Of a stretch of 29,459 nucleotides of DNA, positions 8,653 to 15,319 are shown in pieces. This DNA is from CAZKCK01 sp964552325 (GTDB lineage Bacteria > Bacteroidota > Bacteroidia > Bacteroidales > TTA-H9): positions 1-29,459 of the forward strand of contig CAZKHA010000031.1 in NCBI GenBank assembly GCA_964552325.1. The letters are read 5' to 3'. Under the pieces are notes generated by a model that did no database searches, was not told the DNA's origin, and saw nothing but the letters and a program-made list of their open reading frames with translations. Each line of letters opens with the position of its first letter. Position 1 is the first letter of the stretch. The translations under genes and the position numbers were made by a program.

Positions 8653-9204
8653 CTAAAAGCGCTTTAAGGCCGTTGTATAGATTTTTTGGATGCTCGGCTT
8701 TTCTTCCATGGCACTCACCGTCTTTAATGCCGGAACTAGCTGAGAGTTATGCGTAGTATTTAGGCTAACGATTTTGCTTAATGCTTGGGCAGCACTCCAT
8801 CGTACCACCGTGCCTTTGTGTTCGGTATTGGCCAGTAAATTAACGATGGCTCCAGTTAATTCATCCGGAAACAAGTGAGCCGTGTTGGCAATTACCCTCG
8901 CCGATTCCCATTTTACCCTAGGGGCTTTATCGGTTAGCGAAAAAATGGCAAAATTGAAACAATCAGGGGTGCAAAGCATTGGATTCGCGAGCGTGGCATG
9001 TTCAATGGCTTCTATGTAAGTGGCTTTGTCCGATCCTTTAAGAAGTTTAGCTTCATTAACAAGAGGGTTGATTTGATGAGGGTTTTCATTCAAGAACTGA
9101 CTTATTAATGCGGTTTTGTCCTTGGCTTTGAGTGTTTTGTCTTTAATTATTTCTTTGATTTCCACAGTATTGTATAGTTCGTGCGAGGAGATACAGCTAT
9201 TCAA
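8653..9204 (-). CDS. HEAT-like repeat protein
   Basis: The 183-residue product is predicted all-helical without a signal peptide. Segments such as SLTDKAPRVKWESARVIANT, LTGAIVNLLANTEHKGTVVRWSAAQALSKI and LVPALKTVSAMEEKPSIQKIYTTAL show the helix-turn-helix pattern with conserved Ala, Arg/Lys and hydrophobic positions of HEAT/Armadillo repeats, about three units. Such proteins are scaffolds for protein contacts; no enzyme motif is present. Its ATG overlaps the end of the upstream lipoprotein gene by 8 bases, so the two are probably translationally coupled. Partner and role are unknown. Confidence 0.7.
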   Translation of the reverse strand: MNSCISSHELYNTVEIKEIIKDKTLKAKDKTALISQFLNENPHQINPLVNEAKLLKGSDKATYIEAIEHATLANPMLCTPDCFNFAIFSLTDKAPRVKWESARVIANTAHLFPDELTGAIVNLLANTEHKGTVVRWSAAQALSKIVSLNTTHNSQLVPALKTVSAMEEKPSIQKIYTTALKRF

Positions 9205-9793
9205 CGCTTAATAACCTAAACGATGCAGCCATCTTTTCGTACAGCGGTTTAAACTTTTGCTCGTAGTCTTTAAGAGTCCATGACATGATCATGTACATGT
9301 TTTTAGAACTTTCAATAAAGGTAATGTGATAGGCAATCTCGAACGTCACGTCAGCTATTTTGCCGGTAAATTCCACCTGAACGGCATCTAATCCATTAAT
9401 TTTTAATGGTTTTTGATTGTGAACCATCGATTCTGTCATCTTTTCCTTTATCAATGAAAGCTGAATTTGGCTGTAATTATCCACTATGCTTAACGAATCG
9501 TTGTATTGCCCCGTACTAACAAATGCGTTTATAAAATCTTCTTTAGGCTCATCAATTACAATAACATAGGCTTCCGATTTTGCATCCATGTATTGTAGTG
9601 AGGCCTCATCATTGAGCTCTTTTGTGGCCGTCATAAAATCAGGAATGCTCAGTACATAATTTGAGTCAACTTTTACTGATGTAAAGTTAACATCTTTTAA
9701 ATCAATGTCTTTTGATTTGTTAAATGGGTTTACGCAACTGTTAGCAACTACTAAAACAAACAGCAAGGCAAGTGGCAAGGTTAATTTTCTCAT
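9197..9793 (-). CDS. Small lipoprotein, unknown function
   Basis: The 198-residue product starts with a lipoprotein signal peptide: basic MRK, a hydrophobic run, and ANSC with C20 as the likely lipidated residue. The rest is a mixed alpha/beta domain with regular strands (SLQYMDAKSEAYVIVIDEPKEDF, LDAVQVEFTGKIADVTFEIAYHITFIE) that resembles the PsbP-like/DUF1795 type of small periplasmic lipoproteins in outline, but I cannot assign it firmly. It is the first gene of a two-gene unit with the HEAT-like gene. A one-mismatch promoter core (TAAACTTG at 9842-9835, with TTG 20 bases upstream) lies about 40 bases before the ATG. Confidence 0.7.
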   Translation of the reverse strand: MRKLTLPLALLFVLVVANSCVNPFNKSKDIDLKDVNFTSVKVDSNYVLSIPDFMTATKELNDEASLQYMDAKSEAYVIVIDEPKEDFINAFVSTGQYNDSLSIVDNYSQIQLSLIKEKMTESMVHNQKPLKINGLDAVQVEFTGKIADVTFEIAYHITFIESSKNMYMIMSWTLKDYEQKFKPLYEKMAASFRLLSVE

Positions 9794-9981
9794 GGTGGTT
9801 TTTTTGATTGATTAGGGTAATGAATTTCGCGCTACAAGTTTACAGGTAATTTGGTGCAATTGCAATATATGAACCATTTTGCTGGGCAAAAATCACACAA
9901 AAAGGTTTTAACAGCAAACCCCTAATTTTTAACCAAGATTTAGGAATCGTTACCGCTCAAAGATGCACGTCAATCGCTCAA

Positions 9982-12294
9982 TTACAGAAATGGCTGCAAA
10001 TACCTGGCTGTATGCGATTCAGTACAATTTTTAAGTTTGGCGGGTATGCCTTGGTACAAAACTTCGCCACCGGCTTTCCCTCCTTCGGGGCCCATATCAA
10101 TTATCCAGTCGGCATATTTAATAATGTCGAGGTTGTGTTCAATAATCACAACGGTGTTTCCCTTGTCAACCAAGGCTTTGATGATTTTGTAAAAATTTTC
10201 AATATCTGACATGTGTAGCCCTGTAGTTGGCTCATCCATAATGTAGATGTTGCTTTGTTGGTTGAGTTCGTTTGCAATTTTCAAGCGTTGGGCTTCGCCA
10301 CCCGAAAGCGTGCTAAGCGATTGACCCAGTTTTAAATAACCGAGTCCAACTTGTATTAGCAGCTTTAAGAGTTTTTTTATTTTTGGATTGTTGAAAAAAT
10401 CCATTGCCTGTAATGCAGTCATAGCTAATACCTCGGCTATGTTTTTGCCATTAAGTTTCCATTCGAGCACCTCCTGATGGTATCGTTTGCCTTCGCATTC
10501 GTCGCAAGTTGTTTTTACGGCATCCAGAAAATGAAGTTCGTATGAGAGCATACCTTGTCCATTGCATTTTGTGCAGGCGCCTTTCGAATTAAAACTGAAC
10601 AAAGAAGCCTCGGCATTGGTGGCTTGCGAAAATTCTTTTCGTATCAAATCAAAAACCCCAATATAGGTTGCCGCATTGGCTCTTGATGACCTTCCAATGC
10701 TAGATTGGTCAATGATAATGGCTTCCGGATGTTGTTTAGCAAAACATTCATGAATTAAGCTGCTCTTGCCACTTCCGGCCACGCCGGTAACGCAGGTGAG
10801 CACACCTTTTGGAATTTTTACGCTAACATTCTTTAAGTTATTCGCAATAGCATCCGTAATTTCGTAATAGTCGCTAAATTCTTTTGGTTGGTGTTGAATA
10901 TTCTTGGATTTTTTTAAATAACTGGCTGTAAGGCTATTAGTAGCTATAAGGCCATCAGGTTCGCCATTGTAAATTACACAGCCTCCATCTTTTCCGGCCA
11001 AAGGTCCCATGTCAACAATCCAATCGGCTGTACGTATAATTTCGGGGTCGTGCTCAACTACAAAAACACTGTTTCCGCGTTCTTTTAGCCCATGTAAGAT
11101 TTTAATCAGGTTCTCTGTGTCTCTCGGATGCAAGCCAATCGACGGTTCGTCAAGTATATAAAGAAGGTCAACCAAATTGCAATCAAGCTGTTTAGCCATT
11201 TTCACGCGTTGCGATTCTCCGCCCGATAAAGTGTTTACCGAACGGTCCAACGACAGGTATCCAACGCCTATCTGTATTAGCTGTTGCAACAAAAAGATGG
11301 CTTTACGCAAAACGGGTTTCGATATTTCATCCTTAATTGCTTCAAGGAAAGGAAGCAAATCAACCAATTCCATTGAACAGACTTCGTGTATGCCTTTTCC
11401 ATCCAGATTAACACTTCGTGCGCGTTCGTTCAGCCGTGTTCCGTGGCACTGGGAGCAAATAGTATAAGTAAAGTACTTTGAATAAGCGTTTTTTTCTTCT
11501 TCTGATACCTCATCTTCGGCTTTTCCTGCCACCGATTTTTCCAGTTTTTTGGCTATTCCTTCAAAAACCCTGTTGTATGCCAGTTTTTCCTTTGCACCTT
11601 CAATTTGAAAGGGCTCCGAGTACAATAATTTGTACAGTTCTTGCTCGGTAAATTCAATCAAGGGTTTGTCAACGTCCACTATTTGAAAGGTGATGAGTTC
11701 TTTCCACAGAAAACCACCAACCTTGTAGTGTGGGTGCGAAATGGCGCCTTGGCGAATAGAATAGTGTTTGTTGAGGAAGAGCGCAAGATCCACCTTTATT
11801 TCTTTGCCAAGTCCATTGCACGCTGGGCACATGCCTTCGGGATGATTGAATGAGAAGTAGAACGATGGCCCAATAAATGGTTTTCCTATGCGTGAATAAA
11901 CCAATCGTAAGTAAGTGTTTATTTCAGTGGCGGTTCCTACGGTGCTGCGCATATTGTTGCCCATGCGTTTTTGGTCAATTACCATTGCCGTTGAAAGGTT
12001 CAAGATGTCATCCACATCGGGCCTTGATAGTTTGGGCATGCGTGTGCGAGCAAATGACCCGAACGTCTCGATTAATTGCCGTTGTGCTTCGGTGTAAATG
12101 GTGTCAAAAAGCAATGAGGATTTGCCGGATCCTGATACTCCTGTGAAAACCACAAGCTTATGCTTGGGTATTTCTACCCAAACATTGCGCAGGTTGTTGG
12201 CATGTGCATTTTGCACGATAATGGTTGATTTATTCAAAACAATAGGGATTTGAAGGTTTAGCGGCTGCAAAATTAGGCGGTAGGATTGGCCCAC
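9982..12294 (-). CDS. Short UvrA paralogue (UvrA2-like ABC ATPase)
   Basis: The 770-residue protein has two ABC ATPase modules: Walker A GVSGSGKSS (52-60) with signature LSGGESQR, and a second GVAGSGKSS with LSGGEAQR. It has UvrA-type zinc motifs (MCPACNGLG at about 155-163, CSQCHGTR, ACTKCNGQG, CDECEGKR). UvrA recognises DNA damage for nucleotide excision repair. Here LRLVYSRIGKPF runs almost directly into FSFNHPEGMCPAC, so the roughly 120-residue UvrB-binding domain found in housekeeping UvrA (about 940 residues) is absent. That is the UvrA2 pattern, linked in some bacteria to DNA-binding drug tolerance. The start is uncertain: GTG at 12294, or TTG at 12237 giving NKSTIIVQNAHANNL, which fits family N-termini better and lies behind a TAATTTTG box. 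It follows the AraC gene by 24 bp. Confidence 0.88.
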   Translation of the reverse strand: MGQSYRLILQPLNLQIPIVLNKSTIIVQNAHANNLRNVWVEIPKHKLVVFTGVSGSGKSSLLFDTIYTEAQRQLIETFGSFARTRMPKLSRPDVDDILNLSTAMVIDQKRMGNNMRSTVGTATEINTYLRLVYSRIGKPFIGPSFYFSFNHPEGMCPACNGLGKEIKVDLALFLNKHYSIRQGAISHPHYKVGGFLWKELITFQIVDVDKPLIEFTEQELYKLLYSEPFQIEGAKEKLAYNRVFEGIAKKLEKSVAGKAEDEVSEEEKNAYSKYFTYTICSQCHGTRLNERARSVNLDGKGIHEVCSMELVDLLPFLEAIKDEISKPVLRKAIFLLQQLIQIGVGYLSLDRSVNTLSGGESQRVKMAKQLDCNLVDLLYILDEPSIGLHPRDTENLIKILHGLKERGNSVFVVEHDPEIIRTADWIVDMGPLAGKDGGCVIYNGEPDGLIATNSLTASYLKKSKNIQHQPKEFSDYYEITDAIANNLKNVSVKIPKGVLTCVTGVAGSGKSSLIHECFAKQHPEAIIIDQSSIGRSSRANAATYIGVFDLIRKEFSQATNAEASLFSFNSKGACTKCNGQGMLSYELHFLDAVKTTCDECEGKRYHQEVLEWKLNGKNIAEVLAMTALQAMDFFNNPKIKKLLKLLIQVGLGYLKLGQSLSTLSGGEAQRLKIANELNQQSNIYIMDEPTTGLHMSDIENFYKIIKALVDKGNTVVIIEHNLDIIKYADWIIDMGPEGGKAGGEVLYQGIPAKLKNCTESHTARYLQPFL
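12268..12275 (-). promoter_or_regulatory. Possible internal -7 box for the UvrA-like gene
   Basis: TAATTTTG on the minus strand (12275-12268) is an exact TAnnTTTG match within the first codons of the longest UvrA-like ORF. It would feed a transcript starting near 12262 and support a TTG start at 12237. No -33 element is visible. Confidence 0.3.
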
Positions 12295-12318
12295 GATTGT
12301 AAAAAACCGACAATTTGC

Positions 12319-13137
12319 TTAAAAAGTAAAATCCGTTGCTGAGAAATGCTTACAGCAAAGTGTTTGATACGATACAGGGGTCAAGCCCGAAATAGACTTA
12401 AAATCCTTTATGAGGTGTGATTGATCGGCATAACCATAAGCATAGGCAAGTTGCGCCCAATCAATTACTTGGTTTTTGGATAATTCGCGTATCACTGCCT
12501 GAAAACGTACAAGTTTTGAATACTGTTTTGGGGTTTTGCCTATCAAGGTGGCAAATTTTCGTTCCATGTTGCGCCCACACATTCCCAGCCTACGTTCCAG
12601 CTCTTGGGTACTTAGCATGCCATTTTCATGATAAATATGGTTAAGCGCCTGATTTACAAAAAAATAATCATGATGCTTTAAGTTTATTAAATGGTCTATC
12701 AAGAATTCCTCGATAAGGCTTACCCGTTGCATAGTGTCAACAGCTTTGTTTAGCTGGTTTTCGAGTTTGTTGATTTCCTTTCCATAAACTTCGGTTAGTC
12801 CAATAGTGGAATCTTCAATTTCTGACAATCCAAATGGCAATACCTTACAGCCTCCCCAAGGGTGAAAGCTTACAGCAATTACACCCGAACACTCAACAGC
12901 CACAATATCAGCAAAAGTTTGAGCTAATCCACTAACCAATGAGCGTGGCTGGTTTGTAATAGAGTTGTCAGCTTTAAAAACCACAAACGGGGTTTTGTAA
13001 TGAAACATGAATTGAATGGTGCCCGTAGGGATAACGCGTTCACACACATCAGGTTCGAGGGTGGATTTTTCAATCACCCAATAATGCTTAACAATAGCTG
13101 CCAAATGGGCTGATGGCTGTATGGTTTCAAAACGCAT
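12319..13137 (-). CDS. AraC-family transcriptional regulator (DUF6597-type N-terminus)
   Basis: The 272-residue protein has a C-terminal AraC DNA-binding domain of two helix-turn-helix units (about residues 165-260: LSTQELERRLGMCGRNMERKF and IDWAQLAYAYGYADQSHLIKDF followed by GLTPVSY). The N-terminal half (IQPSAHLAAIVKHYWVIEKS, then ERVIPTGTIQFMFHY) resembles the DUF6597 sensing domain that often accompanies AraC domains in Bacteroidota. It is expected to bind a small ligand and control nearby genes. It lies between the hydrolase lipoprotein (21 bp upstream) and the UvrA-like gene (24 bp downstream) in the same direction, so it probably regulates this unit, itself included. The ligand is unknown. 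Confidence 0.88.
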   Translation of the reverse strand: MRFETIQPSAHLAAIVKHYWVIEKSTLEPDVCERVIPTGTIQFMFHYKTPFVVFKADNSITNQPRSLVSGLAQTFADIVAVECSGVIAVSFHPWGGCKVLPFGLSEIEDSTIGLTEVYGKEINKLENQLNKAVDTMQRVSLIEEFLIDHLINLKHHDYFFVNQALNHIYHENGMLSTQELERRLGMCGRNMERKFATLIGKTPKQYSKLVRFQAVIRELSKNQVIDWAQLAYAYGYADQSHLIKDFKSISGLTPVSYQTLCCKHFSATDFTF

Positions 13138-13158
13138 CTGTTCAAAGCAAACCGTGAC

Positions 13159-14076
13159 TTAATATGAAGATTTCCCGTTTAAAAAAGCTAATACATAATT
13201 GGCAAATGCTTCGGGTTGTTGGTATTGTAAGCCATGGCCAGTGCCATTTAGCATAAGCAGCGATGCTGATTGGATTGAGTCGGCCAGGATTTTTGAATTC
13301 ATGGCTGGCACAACCTTGTCGTGATTGCCACAAAGTAGTAATATGGGCATTGATAGTTGGTGCAAGCGTCCTGAAGAACCACCGCCAGGGCTTAGCCAAG
13401 CTTGTATTGCTTCATATTGTAGTCCAATTGCTTGGCCATTTATCGGCTCCTTGCCTTCGGGCATAACAAGCCATGGCTCAGGATGTGTGGCTAGCCAATC
13501 ATCAGGGAAGAGGGTGCTTAAAAACTCATAAGGGGTTGATGCTGGGTTTGATAAAATAGCAATAATCTCATCATTCGGGTTTATGGTAATGGTATCCCCT
13601 GGGTTGCTTGCGTAAAGGATTAGTTTGTCAACCATTTCGGGATAGTTAAGGGCGAATTCTTGTGCCACATAGCCACCCATCGACCAGCCTAGCACATGTG
13701 TTTTGTTGATTTTCAAGACATTGAGAAGTTCTTGAATGTCAATGGCCATGCGTTTGATGCTTAAACTTGTGTCGGTAGTGGTGCTATATCCCATTCCACG
13801 GTAATCAAACACTATAACCTTGTAATGTTTTTCGAGCATCTCAAGGGCTAGTCCGCTCCACATATCCATATTGTTGGCATATCCCATGCAAAGCACCAAG
13901 GGCTCGCCCCTTCCTAAAACTTTATAAGCCAGTTTAGCATTCGAAATCTCGGCATAGCGCACCTCCGCCTCAAAATGCACATTGGGCGATTCCGCTTTTT
14001 GGCAACTTATACCAATAAGAAAGCAGCAGCCTAATGCCAACAAGATTAAATTCTTTGATAAATAATTGATTTTCAT
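13159..14076 (-). CDS. Alpha/beta-hydrolase lipoprotein
   Basis: From the ATG at 14076 the product is 305 residues with a lipoprotein signal peptide (IGISC, lipidated C25), so it is anchored in a membrane facing the periplasm or outside. The alpha/beta-hydrolase triad is complete: nucleophile S132 in GWSMGG, D253 in GNHDKVVP and H281 in GTGHGLQ, with an oxyanion-region MGYANNMDMW. Members cleave esters, lactones, epoxides or C-C bonds; the substrate is not evident. The ORF stays open upstream to 14301, but that extension has no conserved features and contains the promoter, so the later start is chosen. It is the first gene of a probable three-gene unit with the AraC and UvrA-like genes, hinting at detoxification of an ester or lactone compound. 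Confidence 0.85.
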   Translation of the reverse strand: MKINYLSKNLILLALGCCFLIGISCQKAESPNVHFEAEVRYAEISNAKLAYKVLGRGEPLVLCMGYANNMDMWSGLALEMLEKHYKVIVFDYRGMGYSTTTDTSLSIKRMAIDIQELLNVLKINKTHVLGWSMGGYVAQEFALNYPEMVDKLILYASNPGDTITINPNDEIIAILSNPASTPYEFLSTLFPDDWLATHPEPWLVMPEGKEPINGQAIGLQYEAIQAWLSPGGGSSGRLHQLSMPILLLCGNHDKVVPAMNSKILADSIQSASLLMLNGTGHGLQYQQPEAFANYVLAFLNGKSSY

Positions 14077-14150
14077 GAGTTCTTTTGTTTGTGGAATGGA
14101 GATTGAGTGGCAATAAATGTTGGCTATTTGGTGAATTAAATAGGTTTGAA

Positions 14151-14158
14151 CAAATATA
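14151..14158 (-). promoter_or_regulatory. -7 box for the hydrolase-araC-uvrA unit (TATATTTG)
   Basis: TATATTTG on the minus strand is an exact TAnnTTTG match 75 bases before the ATG at 14076. No strong -33 element is present, which could fit an activator-dependent promoter. Confidence 0.5.
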
Positions 14159-14219
14159 CAAAAGAATCGACTATTTGCTATACAGGTAGTATCTTCCGTA
14201 AAAAAAAGGAAAGAGAGCC

Positions 14220-14316
14220 AATAAAATGCCCGACCAGAAAACCAGTCGGGCAAGTGTTGTTGTTCAGAAGTACTTGCATGAACTTGTATGAACAGATTCA
14301 TGCAATATCTTTATGG
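14220..14316 (-). ncRNA. Candidate small RNA of about 95 nt
   Basis: On the minus strand a TAGTTTTG box (14328-14321) is followed within 100 bases by a hairpin with a perfect 9-bp stem (TTGCATGAA 14274-14282 with TTCATGCAA 14297-14305). An 8-bp GC-rich stem (TGCCCGAC 14227-14234 with GTCGGGCA 14245-14252, 10-base loop) comes next and ends in TTTTAT. Promoter, folded body and terminator-like end in an ORF-free 542-bp gap (14077-14618) fit a free-standing small RNA. The T tract is short and the -33 spacing is poor. The alternative is a long regulatory leader of the hydrolase gene. I do not recognise a known RNA family. Confidence 0.45.
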
Positions 14317-14320
14317 GATG

Positions 14321-14328
14321 CAAAACTA
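14321..14328 (-). promoter_or_regulatory. -7 box of the candidate small RNA (TAGTTTTG)
   Basis: TAGTTTTG (14328-14321), in the 12-base context GTAGTTTTGCAT, is repeated exactly at the response-regulator promoter (15272-15279 core). A TTTG lies 15 bases further upstream (14347-14344), shorter than usual. Confidence 0.4.
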
Positions 14329-14618
14329 CTTTTTTTTGAAATACAAACCTGATGTTTGTTAAAATATCAACATTTTATTAACATTGGGATTGGGTGTTTG
14401 CTTTGCTTACAAAGGTCTTTTGGGTAACTGTATGCAGGGTGTGCATTTTACATTTTTAGTTGAGGGAGCAAAGCAAAACGCGTATAGTGATATGCTGGCA
14501 TTATGGGCAATTAATAAGAAGCTAACGTATAAAACTGAACCAATTCTGCGTTGCCGGATAAGTTAGGATGCATACCTTTTTTGAATAGAAATCTTTGAAC
14601 GGCTGACATTTAACTGCC
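14329..14618. other. Intergenic stretch between the small RNA and the response regulator
   Basis: This part of the 542-bp gap holds no convincing ORF. It has an AT-rich segment (14337-14385) with a short CAAAC/GTTTG inverted repeat at 14344-14358. I see no clear terminator for the response-regulator gene. Confidence 0.4.
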
Positions 14619-15251
14619 TTACTTTCCCATCAGCTTTAGCATTGCCTCTGAGCGTGTACGAACGTGTAGCTTTTGATAAATTTTTCGGATATGGGTTCTA
14701 ACGGTGTCAATAGAGATAAAAAGTTTAGCGGCGATTTCTTTGTACAGAAATCCTTTGGATAGATAGATCAGGATTTCGTGTTCACGGGCTGTTAAATGGG
14801 CATCTTGAAGGCTAGTATGTGTAGGTTTTTGAAATACTTGAACAACCTTTCGTGCAATTTCGCCACTCATGGGTGATCCTCCTTCGGCCAATTCGTGAAT
14901 GGCATCTAATAAGCGATTAGGGGGTGTTTTTTTAAGCAGATAGCCCGTTGCGCCGGCAGCTAGCGATTTAAATATCTCATCTGTATTGTCAAAAACAGTT
15001 AGCATCATAACCTGAACATCAGGTAATTGCTTTTTAAGTTCAATAATACATTCAATGCCATTCATCCCAGGCAAGTTTATGTCCATTAATACAACCTGAG
15101 GGTTAAGGCGGGGTATTTCAATCAAAGCTTGTTCGGCTGAACTTGAGGTGCCAACACATTTATAACCGGAGGAGGCATTGATAAAAGATGCCAGGCCTTC
15201 GCGTATATCATTATCATCTTCAACTATATAAGTCAATATCGGTGTTTCCAT
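14619..15251 (-). CDS. NarL/LuxR-family response regulator
   Basis: The 210-residue protein has an N-terminal receiver domain: acidic pair near residues 11-13, phosphoacceptor D57 in VVLMDINLPG, conserved T85 in MMLTVF and K107 in GYLLKK. The C-terminal LuxR-type helix-turn-helix runs from LTAREHEIL through GFLYKEIAAKLFISIDTVRTHIRKIY. On phosphorylation it should bind DNA and control transcription. The gene lies 68 bp after the sensor kinase gene (15320-18289) in the same direction, its obvious partner, but carries its own TAGTTTTG box in the gap. Targets are not visible; the adjacent S9 peptidase gene and the hydrolase unit are candidates. Confidence 0.93.
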   Translation of the reverse strand: METPILTYIVEDDNDIREGLASFINASSGYKCVGTSSSAEQALIEIPRLNPQVVLMDINLPGMNGIECIIELKKQLPDVQVMMLTVFDNTDEIFKSLAAGATGYLLKKTPPNRLLDAIHELAEGGSPMSGEIARKVVQVFQKPTHTSLQDAHLTAREHEILIYLSKGFLYKEIAAKLFISIDTVRTHIRKIYQKLHVRTRSEAMLKLMGK

Positions 15252-15271
15252 TCCTTTTTGTGTTCGTAATG

Positions 15272-15279
15272 CAAAACTA
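15272..15279 (-). promoter_or_regulatory. -7 box for the response-regulator gene (TAGTTTTG)
   Basis: TAGTTTTG on the minus strand matches TAnnTTTG and lies about 20 bases before the ATG at 15251, so the regulator may be transcribed separately from the kinase gene. No clean -33 element is visible. Confidence 0.4.
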
Positions 15280-15319
15280 CAATACCTAAACAGTTATTGC
15301 CATCGCATATTACGGTGAT

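Noticed and set aside
14077..14301. N-terminal extension of the alpha/beta hydrolase to 14301
   Set aside because: The frame is open but the residues show no family pattern, the extension overlaps a promoter box and the small-RNA candidate, and the later ATG gives a complete lipoprotein signal peptide.
14384..14566. 60-residue plus-strand ORF in the long intergenic gap
   Set aside because: Non-ATG start, no promoter core upstream, no recognisable motif.
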